Shown: one piece after another, positions 22,716 to 33,213 of the stretch
How positions within the stretch are numbered: the stretch's first letter is position 1
How the letters are laid out: each line of letters starts with the position of its first letter
Notes under the pieces: model-generated
The model's input: the letters and a program-made list of their open reading frames with translations, nothing else
Told to the model about the DNA's origin: nothing
Database searches by the model: none
Program-made: the position numbers and the translations under genes
DNA from: Linum tenue
Lineage: Eukaryota > Streptophyta > Magnoliopsida > Malpighiales > Linaceae
Assembly (NCBI GenBank): GCA_946122785.1
Contig: CAMGYJ010000007.1
Location: forward strand, 39,705,587-39,769,586
Length of the DNA: 64,000 bases
Reading direction: 5' to 3'

Positions 22716-24139
22716 ATAAAATATTATTATATCTAAAGTTCAACATGTATGTCTTCAATTATAACACAAAACACACATAATAAATAACAAAAATCAACAT
22801 AGTTATAGTATTTCTTAATAGGAAAAAGCATTCAATCCTCAAATAGTGTTTAATGAATAAAATTTGTTCCTCAAACCGCGAGGTCTGGAAGATATAAAAT
22901 GGAGCCAAACACATCCAAACCACCATTAATGGCAAGCACTTGATTAATAAGTTGAACTCGGCAAGTGAAAGCTTCCTAATGTGCTATTTGGAAGGTAAGT
23001 ACCCAAAACTGGCATAAGCTCATTAACCTGCGAATAAATCACAAGAAATTAAACAAAAAAAAAAACAGAAGCAAAGAGAGAAGGTCACCACCATGTCGAT
23101 TTCGTTATTCCTTCACAATCGTAATAGAGTTCTTCACCTTTTCGATTTTGTGCATCTTCTTATTCCTCCTTCCACTGCCGTTCTCTTTGCCTTCTATGTC
23201 TTTGTAAACTGCGACCAGGGGATTTGACGAGGGAAAATTAATTCTCTGTTGTTGCTTCTTCTTCTTCTTCTTCCTCTTAGCCTTTTTTGTATTCATGAAA
23301 GTCCTCATATGTTGACCAAACTAAGACTTATCACAAACACCCAATCAAACTGAAAGGAAGTCGCCAAACTTGAACTACCTGGCTTTGCCTTCTTTCTACT
23401 CCACTAACTTAATCATCCTTATTCTTTCCTCTGCAAACCCAACGCTCATTTTCCACTTTCTCCTGCCATCATCGAGTTCCCGTCGTCGTTCCTTCGATCT
23501 GAAAGAACGGGCAAAAATGATGAACCAAATCCATGTAGTATAGTAAGGGAAAATCATAACGTAGACCCAAAAATCAACACACTAAATAAGAAGTCAGAAA
23601 GTGAATATTAACGAAAGAGAGTCAGAAACCCACCGCCGCCGCTAACCCATCCCTCGCCTTTTCTCCTTATGCGAATACAAAGCTCATTTTCTTCTTGTAT
23701 GGTTCACTCTTAGTAATCATAATTTAGTTTCATCGTCGTCTCTTTGATCAGAAAAGAATTGGAGAAGATGATGAACCAAATCTATCAAGTACGATGGGCT
23801 AAACCCAAATTTAGAACTAAATATCCGGAACAGAAAGGAGACTGAAATGGAATATCAATGAAAGAGGGCGAGAAACCTACCAGTTGCAGCTGGGATCTAA
23901 ACCAGAGCTCAATTATTTATGCCTTCTTTGGAACTCGGCTCCCCTGGTTTCCCCTGTTTTCCTTGGCTTCGAGGGGCTTGTAGTCGCCGAATTCGCCGAA
24001 GACGTGGTCTCCTTCTAAGCTGCGATAAGGACACAGGAGGTACAGGAAGGGTTGGCCTATCAATTTAGCTGGGTGCACATGGAAACTCAATCAGATAAAA
24101 CAAAAGATAAGCGAAGTAAATGATGGAAACAGTAATAGG
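22716..24139. other. Intergenic DNA with a ~240-bp tandem duplication
   Basis: Two units (from about 23433 and 23671) share GCAAACCCAACGCTCATTTT / GCGAATACAAAGCTCATTTT, CGTCGTC..CTTCGATCTGAAA / CGTCGTC..CTTTGATCAGAAA and GATGAACCAAATC. A short Lys-rich frame at 23105-23308 (minus) is low-complexity. No gene is supported. Confidence 0.45.
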
Positions 24140-24149
24140 TAATATGCAG

Positions 24150-24510
24150 ATCAGACTACCAAATCCAATTGCGAATAGTGGAATTGCGGGCTTCCCCAAA
24201 ACGCATATATATCAGACTAACAAATCTGACAGCGCGAAGCAACCGGGCAAAACAAACAGAAAAAATTACTGACTCCCCTTCAAATCGTCGGTTGGCTGGC
24301 AAGGGTTCAACGCAGAACTACCTAATCCGGATTAAGAGAAGCAGCAGGAGCAAACTAACCGAAACAATCTCGCCTCCCCTTCAAATCGGCGGTTGGCTGG
24401 AGAATCGTTCACCGCATAACTACCAAATCCGATTGTTTGAATCAGCGGGGGTAAACAAATACCACAAATCATGACTCACCTTCGATTCACCGGTTGGCTG
24501 GGGAATTCAC
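24150..24510. repeat. 101-bp tandem repeat with GGTTGGCTGG core
   Basis: About 3.5 units. GGTTGGCTGG recurs at 24291, 24391 and 24492 (spacing 100 and 101), each preceded by CCTTCAAATC/CCTTCGATTC and followed after ~30-45 bases by ACTACC(A/T)AATCCG. Confidence 0.75.
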
Positions 24511-25609
24511 CGTCAATTAGCCGCAGGTCTTCCTCGCTCAATCAGGTGTTCGCCGCTCGTTCCAAACTGCAGAATCTCGGCACGGTAAACTCCACATCAG
24601 CGGGCCGTCAATGCCTTCCTCCGCTGAGCAGCAAGCGTCAGTCCCTGTTCCCAAAATTGTCCGCTGAGAAATGGATATCCTGCCGTGCTGCGGGAAGGAG
24701 AAAGCAAAACGTAGATAACCCCGGAGAAAATGGAAGATGATTTCAGCCGCAAAAAAAGTAGTGGGAACCGACGGTTTCTTATCTCTCCTGTTAGGCCGGG
24801 ATTTTTAATTTAATCCCGTGTAACCACCTTGCCACGTCAGACTCCTAAAATCACTCTATGCGCAGAAAAATTTGAATGGGGGTTGCAGTTTTACTTTTCA
24901 GCTATAAATTATACTGTTGATTCTACACGTGCAACGCGGCTGCCATATATTATTATAAAAATTGAAGATGCTGGGTTGAAATTTTGGTCAACTAATTTGT
25001 GATTTGGCCATCAATTTTAAACTTACAGTTATGCTGTTAGTTAGTATAACCCATGCCCACCTCGCTTGGGATAGATTCAGTAACAGCTTGGTTACTGATC
25101 TGTCGTCAGTAATAAATAAGGACTGTAGATTTAGGGGCGAAGCAATGATGTGGTAGGGCTGGACATGAGGTGGGGAAGGGTATTTTTGTCCGTTTCTATA
25201 TTAATTTTTATTTTATTTTATCCTACATTTAATGACTACCTTTTAAAAAAAGGAGAGAGAACTCTGCAACTCTCATTTCTCTCTTTCTTCTCTCCTTCTT
25301 TTTCTCTCTCACTCTTCTTTTCAAATTCGTTCTCTTTCTCTCTTCCTTTTTCTTTTCCAATCTCTTTTTTCATATGTAGATCTGTCCCTTCTTTTCTTCA
25401 TTTTTTTCTCCAGCAATTAACGAATAAAATTGCAGTCACTCTCTTTCATTGCATTTCTTCTCTCCATCAACTCGTTGGCCTCAATTCCGATCTTTCTCAT
25501 TTTTTCGGCATTTTGGTGCTCTTGATTGCGGAAGAGGAAATGAGAGACGACAGAAGACGATCTTTTTTCTCTCCCTCCTTCTGTTTTTTCCTTTTAGATA
25601 ATATATATT
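24511..25609. other. Intergenic DNA, pyrimidine-rich tract
   Basis: No gene. 25262-25600 is strongly CT-rich (TCTCTCTTTCTTCTCTCC-like). The plus-strand frame over it is low-complexity Phe/Ser/Leu. A weak Helitron-like end (TTAGTATAACCCATGCCCAC) lies at ~25041 without the right flanking base. Confidence 0.35.
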
Positions 25610-25815
25610 GCTATTATGACTCTATACCATATGATATTGTGTGGTAACGAAATATATATTGATATTACCACACTATACCATATGGTATTGTGTAGTAACG
25701 AAATATATATTGATATTACCACATTATATCATTTGGTATTGGGTGATAACGAAATATATATTGATATTACCACACTATACCATATGGTATTGGGTGGTAA
25801 CGAAATATATTGATG
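25610..25815 (+). repeat. 51-bp tandem repeat, about four units, each with a palindrome
   Basis: AACGAAATATATATTGATAT recurs at 25646, 25697, 25748 and 25799 (51-base steps). Each unit holds a palindrome of the type ACTATACCATATGGTATTGT. 51 is divisible by three, so a frame through it reads a 17-residue repeat. Confidence 0.85.
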
Positions 25816-26095
25816 TGGCAAATTTTTTCATACCATACGGTATAGTCTTATTTAATACCAGTCAATACCATATGGTATAGACTGATAATAACTGGCAAAT
25901 TTTTTTTGTCCAAAATACCATATGTTATAGACTGGTATACCCTAAATCCATGATTATTCACCTTAATGGCTAAAGACTAACATATCCACATAAAAAAAAT
26001 CTGATGCGATTTTACCCTAAATGAGTCTTTACTTTGTAAAAGAGGTTTGTCTTTCCATTTTCCTTCGCTCAAACTCTTTTTTGAGTTTTTCTCTA
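25816..26095. repeat. Dispersed ATACCATATGGTAT palindromes
   Basis: ATACCATACGGTATAG, ATACCATATGGTATAGACTG and ATACCATATGTTATAGACTG recur between 25830 and 25940, extending the palindrome theme of the tandem array. The rest is anonymous. Confidence 0.6.
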
Positions 26096-26123
26096 CTAGC
26101 TTTGAACCCGACAAGTTGGCTGG
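26096..26123 (-). mobile_element. Decayed Helitron-like 3' terminus
   Basis: CTAG at 26096-26099 with a flanking A, and AACCCGACAAGTTGGCTGGG beside it. The hairpin is imperfect, so this is weaker than the other three ends. Confidence 0.35.
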
Positions 26124-26242
26124 GAGATGAATTTTTTGCGTTAATATAACTTGGTTTATGTTCAATGACAATGTTTTTGACACACATGCAATTGTTGTGT
26201 ATATTATGGTGGTACAAAATTAAATGATACTGATATAGTTTA

Positions 26243-27016
26243 GGATTTTGCTACGGTGACATGCACTTTTCGGTCGACCTCATATAAGATTAGGTCGACC
26301 TAATCTGTTGTTTCAGTGTAAAAATAGTTTCATGGTGCCTACTTTGGAGATTCATATCTTACAATTGGCTAGATGGAAATTGGCGATTAATGGCTTGTTT
26401 TGAAGCTGAAGTGTCCCTCTACAAATTAAAGTACTTGGGAGCTTGATAGGAAGTTCAGAAGACCATTTTGAACCTGATCAAAAAGGCTATGCCAAAACTG
26501 GGAAACTGCCTGAAAATGGCTAAGTTTGGGAACGTGTTTGTGAAGCCTACTTTGGAGCTCAATTTGAGAAGCATGGATGCGAGTCTAGTCCAGCGACCTC
26601 TACCAAGTTAAATTAATTATTTTCTTATACAAATTCAAATCACATTCATGCTTCTCGAATTGAGCTCCAAAATAGGCTTCACAAACACGTTCCCAGACTT
26701 GGCCATTTTCAGGCAGTTTCCCAGTTTTGGCATAGCCTTTTGATCAGGTTCAAAAATGGTCACTTGGACTTCCTATCGAGCTCTCAATTACTTCAATATG
26801 TAGAGGGACACTCTAGCTTCAAAACAATCCATTAATCTTCAATTTCCATCTAGCCAATTGCATGATATGAATCTCCAAAGTAGGCACCATAAAACTGTTT
26901 TTACACCGAAACAACAGTTAGGTCGACCTAATGCTAAATGAGGTCGACCTAATCCTAACTGAGGTCATCCGAAAAGTGCAAGTCACCATGACATGCATGT
27001 CACCTTAGGCGCACCC
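26243..27016. mobile_element. Foldback element, 774 bp, with ~320-bp inverted arms
   Basis: Left arm ~26255-26575 and right arm ~26660-27000 are near reverse complements (for example GGTCGACCTAATCTG... and the complementary AACAGTTAGGTCGACC; GCTATGCCAAAACTGGG and CCCAGTTTTGGCATAGC), around an ~80-base centre. Exact 9-bp duplications TATAGTTTA lie at 26234-26242 and 27017-27025. A transcript would fold into a long hairpin. Confidence 0.9.
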
Positions 27017-27025
27017 TATAGTTTA

Positions 27026-27626
27026 ATAAGTCTGTAAAATAGGAACATGAACCATGAATTGTGGTGGTATATGAGTCAGCCTATGACTATATATAACTGA
27101 ATTGTATTTTTATAGTTTATTAACTCTATCAAATAGGAACATAACCCATAAATATGTAAACATGACTCGTGATTACATGATCCTGACAATGTCTTTGATT
27201 TTTTTTATTCGAACATAATATTAAATATATATCTATATCACATAAAATCTTATTTTTCTGCATAAAAATAACTAAATTTTGGAATTGAAACGAAAGCGAT
27301 ACAGATCGATTAAGATAATAGGAACTGAAAAAGAAAAGAGAGAGTATTCTAGATGACACACCATAATTAGATTACTGGAAAAAATCAAATCAAATCAAAT
27401 TTCTCTTATAATTTAGACCACTAGATCTACACATAAATAAAATACAAGAGATTTTGAATTTTTTGGATTGGCTACAGAAGTGAATACCTGTGAAAAGAGA
27501 AATTTGAAATGATAAAGTATAAATAAAGAAAGTTTATATCATATTTATAGATGAATAGATTATAGATAGATAGATTCACGCTGAACAGCTAGTAGTCGAG
27601 GCGAAATGGAGTAGAGAAATTTTACA
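27026..27626. other. Intergenic DNA, no gene seen
   Basis: AT-rich, with a short (AAATC)n-like run at 27385. Confidence 0.35.
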
Positions 27627-27908
27627 ATGCTATATAGTATTGGTGTTATAGGGTTTTGCTTTTATGGTACAACTTAAAATTGTACATTTACGTTTGGGTA
27701 CAACTTCATATTGTACCTATACTTTTTGTACAAATTGTTTTATGGTACAACTTGAACTTGTACCTTTATCTGATGGTACAACTTCAAGTTGTAAAGTTGT
27801 ACCATAAGATAATGGTACAAATTGCTTTATGGTACAACCTAAATTTATACGTTTATTGTTATGGTACAACTTTAAGTTGTACAGTAAAGCACCAATACTA
27901 TGTAGCAT
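27627..27908. mobile_element. Small element with TACAACTT/AAGTTGTA palindrome array
   Basis: Inverted ends ATGCTATATAGTATTGGTG and CACCAATACTATGTAGCAT. Inside, TTATGGTACAACTT..AA.TTGTAC units repeat about seven times in both orientations. No clear target duplication was seen. Confidence 0.6.
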
Positions 27909-28028
27909 AGTAGAAGTGCTCAATGGAATAATGGCATTTCTGTAAGAAAAAAGTTACGATTAAAACAAGTACCAATTAACTACCTTGCCTAATTAGTAAT
28001 TATACCGGTTATATATACCACTACTCTC
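27909..28028. other. Short anonymous spacer
   Basis: No feature seen. Confidence 0.3.
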
Positions 28029-28036
28029 CTGTATAA

Positions 28037-28708
28037 TAGGATGGACATGTGGGTGGTTAATCCGCGAATTGATATCGATCCAACTGCAAATAACTAGACT
28101 CGCAAATAGTAGGTGATTGATGAGGGTGGATTGCAGATTGATAAATCTCTCACCCGCACTTATGCGGGTGGGTGGTGGATGGATTGCGGGTCACCCGAAT
28201 GACCGGCATCATATTTTCACATGAAAAAATGTTGTTTTGACTACTATTATTGATTATTGTGCTGTGTAATATCCATTAGATATTGAACATTAGAATGTAA
28301 ATTATTCTTAATATCCATTAAACATTGGGATGAAAACATTAAATTATTAATTTTATCAAAGTCACAAAATGCGTAAGTTTTCTTTACACAATTGGTTGAT
28401 AGATTAGTAAAAAAATTTATGCAAATACTATGTGGAACTTGAGACAAAGTGAGAAGTGTTTACATTGATACAGTCTTACTAATTTATTATGAACTTATTA
28501 TAAATGTTAGTCAACTTTCTTAATGGTTAGTTGGAGAATTGCTTTTGCGGGTTAACCCACGATCCAACCGCACTCATCTGCCACCCACCCAACACGACCC
28601 GCAGAAGAATGTGGGTGGATTGTGGGTCACAATTGTTCCAACTCGCTAGTAAGCGGGTGGGTCAATTTGAAACGAAAACCCACCCAACCCGCCCATTGCC
28701 CACCCCTA
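28037..28708. mobile_element. Non-autonomous hAT element, 672 bp
   Basis: Ends TAGGATGGACATGTGGG and the complement of TAGGGGTGGGCAATGGGC. Exact 8-bp duplications CTGTATAA lie at 28029-28036 and 28709-28716. GTGGGTGG/CCACCCAC subterminal words are dense. No transposase. Confidence 0.9.
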
Positions 28709-28831
28709 CTGTATAACCAGTAAGTCAGTAACACAAGACTACGATTTTCACATGATTACTCATCGTCAACGAAAATACGGAATCCAAATAGTTGGTTGCT
28801 GCATTGTTTAACAAGAGACTACTAATAAAAG

Positions 28832-30220
28832 GGGTTATCGGTATAATATGTCCATCTATTTTGTTGTTTCACAAAAAAAAAACATGCTTCTCTACTATTT
28901 TTTACATCAAACATGCCCTTGTACTTCGCAAAAATGATCAAACATGCCCTTTCTTTAAAATTTTCATCCAGAAACTGTCAAATACTGTTGAACCTTGGTT
29001 TGGGCGACACAAATGTCTAAAATATCCCCAATAATTTTACTATAGAATTTTTTTGTTTCTTTTGAATAGCCAAAATACCTCTAATAATTTTACTTTAATG
29101 AGACCTAGAGAAATAAATCAGGAGAAAAAAATGGTATTTTCCCCACCGTTTGCTGATGTTGGGCCGTCTAAATCTCGATTCATCCAGTGGTTGACCATTT
29201 TTTCAATGGAAATTTTAATAGAGTACATGTTTGATATATTTTCAAAAATATAGGACATGTTTGATGTAAAAAATAGTAGAAGGATATTTTTTATAAAAAT
29301 GCATAATAGAGTGGTATATTATACCTATAACTAGGGATGGCGGACGGTTTTCCGGTTAGCGGCTAACCGGTCGGTTTCAACCGAACCGACCGGTTTTCGG
29401 CTAGCCGAAAAACCGACAAAGGAGAGGGCGGTCGGTTGGCGGTAGAGGAAATCAGGGGTCCGGTTAGCCGAGTAACCGAAGCCGGTTAACCGTGACTAAC
29501 CGGCCAACCGACCCACAACCGAAAATATAAAAAAGATTTCTGACTTTCTGTGGCCCTTCGACTCTTCCCAACTCCTTCGACCCTTCTCTCTTTCTTCCTT
29601 CGACCCTTCTCTCTTCTTCTCTCTTTCTTCCTACAGCAGATCTGACCATCACCCTCTTTCTTCTCTCTTTCTTCCTCTGCATGGAGGCCAGGTCGTCGCG
29701 GCCGTCGTCAGTCGCCGCGCCCGTCGTCAGTCGCCGCCGCTGTTCCCGTCGCCGTCAACGGGGAGGCAGAGGGCAGAACTAGAGAGGTGAGGGTAGGTAG
29801 GAGGGAGGCGATTTCGGGGAGGTTTTCGTTTTTGAGTTTTTAAGTTTTTCTCTGGGAAAGGAAGAAGATAGATTTTCGGGTTTTGAGTTTTTCTCTGGGA
29901 AAGGAAGAAGAATTTTCGGGAGAGAGAATTGGGAGAGAGATTCGAGAGAGAATAGGGGGAGAGAGAGGGCCGAGGGGTAAGTATGTGGTGCAGAATTTTC
30001 GGGTTTTAAATTTTTTTTTATTTTTTTATAAAAGGTAATTTTCGGTTGGCCGGCTAACCGAGCCTAAAACCAAAACCGACCGGTCGGTTGGCCTGCTAAC
30101 CGTGACACTCTCACGGTCGGTGGTCGGCAGGTGTGCAGGGTGGCTCGGTTTAACCGATAACCGAGATTTCGGTTTTCGGTTAAACCGAAACCGACCGACT
30201 GCCACCCCTACCTATAACCC
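28832..30220. mobile_element. MULE-type MITE (~500 bp) split by a hAT element
   Basis: Ends GGGTTATCGGTATAATATG and complement (TATTATACCTATAACCC). It contains CATGTTTGATGTAAAAAATA and ATGTCTAAAATATC blocks shared with the copy at 52121-52592. Flanks TAATAAAAG / TAATGAAAA are a degraded duplication. The hAT at 29332-30210 sits just inside its right end. Confidence 0.75.
29332..30210. mobile_element. Non-autonomous hAT element, 879 bp, AACCGG-rich
   Basis: Ends TAGGGATGGCGGACGG and complement of TAGGGGTGGCAGTCGG. Exact 8-bp duplications CCTATAAC lie at 29324-29331 and 30211-30218. Both flanks are packed with GGTTAGCCGG/AACCGACCGG words. A CT-rich centre has no transposase. It is younger than the MITE it splits. 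Confidence 0.92.
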
Positions 30221-31165
30221 TAATGAAAATATGATAACTAACATTTGGAAGAAATATTACAAAAGTATCACAACAGAACTCTGATCAAGAATACAATACC
30301 AAGCCATGGGGATTTCTGTAGGGAGGCTAGATCTGTATTAAAAAATTTATCAGGATATGGTACATAATTTTATAGTTATACATAAATGAACAATTAGATG
30401 TGGCTCTTTAATTTTAAGTTCATTCAGATTTAATGAATGAGAATTAATAAATTTTTATTTTTCATACTTTTTAATTGATTTTTATCCTTTTTGTTTTTTA
30501 TCGAATGCCAAAACTTTTTGCAAAGATGAAATGGATTTGTTTTGATATACAAATTTATATCAATTTCCTTATATATCGAAAACAAAATGTTTCATACTAT
30601 CAATACCACTCGTTACCACCTTGATTTTAAAAAATATTTTTCAGAAGTAACAAGTTCATTGTGATCTATTATATCTAAAAATTATTGAAAAAAATAATAA
30701 CAATATACCAAAGATACGTTTCCCGCAAAATTTTCCATCTCCTCCTCATTTACCTTCCATCTTCGAAAACAGAGTGATTTATTTATGTATACAGAATACA
30801 TTCATGTAAGCTTCTTGTTATACACTTATAACACATCATTATAATTGTGACGCAAACATTCTAACTCTAACAATATTTGCTATTACTTTATAATAAAAAG
30901 TGACTACAAACAAATGTTGCATTGGTAACAATTTATCTGTACATTTTTCTTTGACTATAAAACATGAATACGAAATTGCTATACATCACGTAAGAAAACC
31001 TCAAAATACCAATGCGCGGCCTCCCCTGTAGGCTGTAACCCCCATCCCATGCACTCATACACTTAAAAAAAATATTATTATTAATTAATCAATCAATCCC
31101 CATCCCCTTACAATAATAGTGTTTGATACGATGAAAGTGAAGCGAGTGTCGAATTGAGAATTAGC
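30221..31165. other. 3' flank of peptide gene A, duplicated at gene B
   Basis: From about 30790 to 31165 it resembles 39550-39749 (GTAAGCTTCTTGTTATA, ATAATTGTGA.GCAAA, AGTGTTTGATAC.ATGAAAGT followed by GAAGCGAGTG). The earlier part is anonymous and AT-rich. Confidence 0.5.
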
Positions 31166-31530
31166 TTAGTTTCCCCTTCCATGGGGAGCTTGTCTTGAAG
31201 TACTTCCGCTAGTACCTACTTTGGATTGTTCCAAAAGCAATTCATCACCCTTCTCCCCGCGGCTTCTCTTCTCACCATAATTCACACCACCTGCTGAAAT
31301 AGTAAAGAAGCCATATCATCAGAACTTGCATGCATTGGCCAAAGTAATTAAGGAGGGTAATTAGTCAGGGTTTTTGGCTTACTTGGTTTTTGGTTAAGTA
31401 GCCGTCGATGTTGATGATCAGCCATAATCAGAGGCTGGGACGAGAAGGCCATTAACATGACCAAGAAGATGATCGTCATCACCATCATGTATCTAACCAC
31501 CATTGATATTCTTCCACTATCAACACCCAT
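31166..31530 (-). CDS. Small secreted peptide precursor A (two exons, GSTSRQAPHGRGN C terminus)
   Basis: Exon 1 (31530-31383) encodes MGVDSGRISMVVRYMMVMTI, then a hydrophobic run to MLMAFSSQPLIMADHQHRRL; this is a signal peptide followed by a basic RRL. Donor A|GTAAGCC; acceptor CTATTTCAG; 89-base intron (31294-31382). Exon 2 (31293-31166) encodes GGVNYGEKRSRGEKGDELLL, EQSKVGTSGS and the end GSTSRQAPHGRGN. The product is 91 residues with no other domain. Gene B at 39.75 kb is a paralogue with the same exon borders and an almost identical last 11 residues, while the middle differs. That pattern suits a pre-propeptide whose conserved C terminus is released outside the cell. The Ser-Thr-Ser core points to SCOOP-like peptides; the HGRGN end recalls PIP or CLE types. 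No pathway assignment beyond 'secreted signal' is safe. Confidence 0.68.
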
Positions 31531-31656
31531 TATATACTTTCCTACTTACGTACGTACCTCGCTTGTAAAAACACAAAGCTCTCTGATATCTCTCCTTAAC
31601 TCGGCCTTTCTCGATCTCTTTCGATATATGATTAAGAAAGTACGCCGAAACCTTTG

Positions 31657-31666
31657 ATATATAAAG
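31657..31666 (-). promoter_or_regulatory. TATA box of peptide gene A
   Basis: Minus-strand CTTTATATAT about 130 bases upstream of the ATG. A block further up, AAAAGCCACCTTAACGCGG (about 31780), recurs upstream of gene B and may be a shared regulatory element or simple homology. Confidence 0.45.
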
Positions 31667-32081
31667 ACGTGAGCAAAATGGAGAAAGCTTCAACTACGTA
31701 CTTTGCCATATTCTGGAAAGTAGAACGCTTTATTGTATTCTCTTTGTTATTTTTTTCGCACGTGATTTCATAGGAAATTAAAAGCCACCTTAACGCGGTG
31801 AAATATTCAAATCTTGATTCCGCAAGAGTCCACTTATAAAAATGATAGCTAACTATAGCTACCTGATGTTTATGTTGAAGCCTCCTTAATTACTCGCGTT
31901 TGAACCGTCCTAAGTCAAACTTTTGGCACATGTCTTGATCGATTTGGTTCATATCCACCCATTCATTCTCCGGCGATAAGTAATCATATTTTAGAGAGAT
32001 AAGGAAAACTCCATAATCCCACTATTTATAATTGGAAGCACTCCGGCATCTTTCTTGCTATATTGCGGGTAGATATCGCGG
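31667..32081. other. Upstream flank of peptide gene A
   Basis: Shares 31780-31815 with the gene B promoter. The stretch 32020-32083 (CCACTATTTATAATTGGAAG, CCGGCATCTTTCTTGCTAT) has a diverged copy at about 36685-36745. Confidence 0.5.
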
Positions 32082-32418
32082 GTTAAATGAGTGGTTAAAT
32101 ATCATACATGGGTCTATATAAGATCTAGCATAATTTTTTTTAAACAATTTGAGTTATTGGGACCAATTGGTTCATGACATGGTATCAGAGTTGGTTTGTC
32201 TTTGAGGTCATGTGTTCAAGTCCTCACGACCCCCAATATTAACTATTGTCTTTCAAGCACATGGCATGGTTGGCCTGTGCAAACTTCAAGCCCATGAGTT
32301 GGGTTTCGTTTGAGGGAGCGTGTAAGGAAGTGGTTAAGTACCATACATGGGCCTGTATAAGATCCAGCATAACCTTCTTCCAACAACTCGAGTTATTGGG
32401 ACCAACTGGTTTATGACA
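32082..32418 (+). mobile_element. TRIM-like miniature LTR retroelement
   Basis: Two ~98-bp terminal repeats (32082-32179, 32321-32418) share GTGGTTAA.TA.CATACATGGG and GAGTTATTGGGACCAA.TGGTT and end in ATGACA. TGGTATCAGAGTTGG right after the first is a tRNA-Met primer site. TTTGAGGGAGCG before the second is a possible polypurine tract. The internal part is only ~140 bp and non-coding. No target duplication was found. Confidence 0.72.
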
Positions 32419-32490
32419 CATACTTCCCATTGGTTATGTGTTTTGACAAAAAATTAAGTATTGTTGGGATGAGATAGCATGACTACCTCT

Positions 32491-32859
32491 AAAGGGTTTA
32501 GAAAACTGATACCCCTATTAATTATAGGCTTTTAAGGAAATTAATTTGTGTTGCATTTTATAATCTATTTGAATTAAAAACTCATATTAATTACTTTCTT
32601 TTTTTCCTTGCAATGGTAGTTGTACCAGTGCAATGGTATTAGTGTACTGGTGCAATGCTAGTTGTATCAGTGCAATGGTAATTCAAAAAAAAAAAAGGAA
32701 TGTGATCAATATGAGTTCAGTGTATAATGATATTGTATCAGTGCAATGGTAGTTCAAAAAAAGGAATGTAATTAATATGATTTTTTAATTACCATGCAAC
32801 ACGAATTTAATACAAAAAATAACTATAATCAATAGGGGATGTCATTTTTCCAACCCCTT
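32491..32859. mobile_element. Foldback-like small element
   Basis: The left part AAAGGGTTTAGAAAACTG, ATACCCCTATTAATTATAG and TGTGTTGCAT faces the complementary AAGGGGTTGGAAAAATGA, ATCCCCTATTGATTATAG and TGTTGCATGG on the right. The centre holds GTGCAATGGTAGTTGTATCA repeats. No clear target duplication. Confidence 0.5.
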
Positions 32860-32883
32860 AGAGGGTTTAGCAAGCTTTTATTA

Positions 32884-33150
32884 TTTTTTTTTTTTTTTTT
32901 GACAAAAGATAATCATATATTTATTGGACCAAATAGATAGTTACATCATGGAATTCAGCCAGACCTGAAAATCAAAATAAAGACACATAGACGTGAACAA
33001 AGATAGGGCATGTCTAGCTACCAAATGAGCTACCTTATTGTTAGAGCCAAAGCCCAAACGGAACATAAATGCTAGAGCGGAGGAGAATTGCCAATCGACC
33101 ATTGTCTTGGGTCGGCCCACTCTACTTTTCGAAAGTAGCTGGGACACGAA
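32884..33150 (-). pseudogene. LINE (non-LTR retrotransposon) 3' end with RNase H tail
   Basis: The minus frame from about 33147 reads DWQFSSALAFMFRLGFGSNN, KVAHLVARHAL and ends VWLNSMM. 'N.VAH.LAR.AL' is the end of the RNase H domain of plant L1-type LINEs. Downstream are AATAAA (complement at 32919-32924) and a poly-A tail (T run at 32884-32900). It is strongly 5'-truncated, as usual for LINEs. Confidence 0.7.
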
Positions 33151-33213
33151 AGCTTAGGGGCATTATCATTTTGGACTTGGACCAGGAATTAATTAGCTGA
33201 AGGGGGATTTTTT

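Noticed and set aside
25041..25075. Possible Helitron end (TTAGTATAACCCATGCCCAC)
   Set aside because: No stable hairpin and the flanking base is G, not A.
25150..25647. 165-codon plus-strand frame rich in Phe, Ser and Leu
   Set aside because: It is the translation of a CT-rich tract; no start context or domain.
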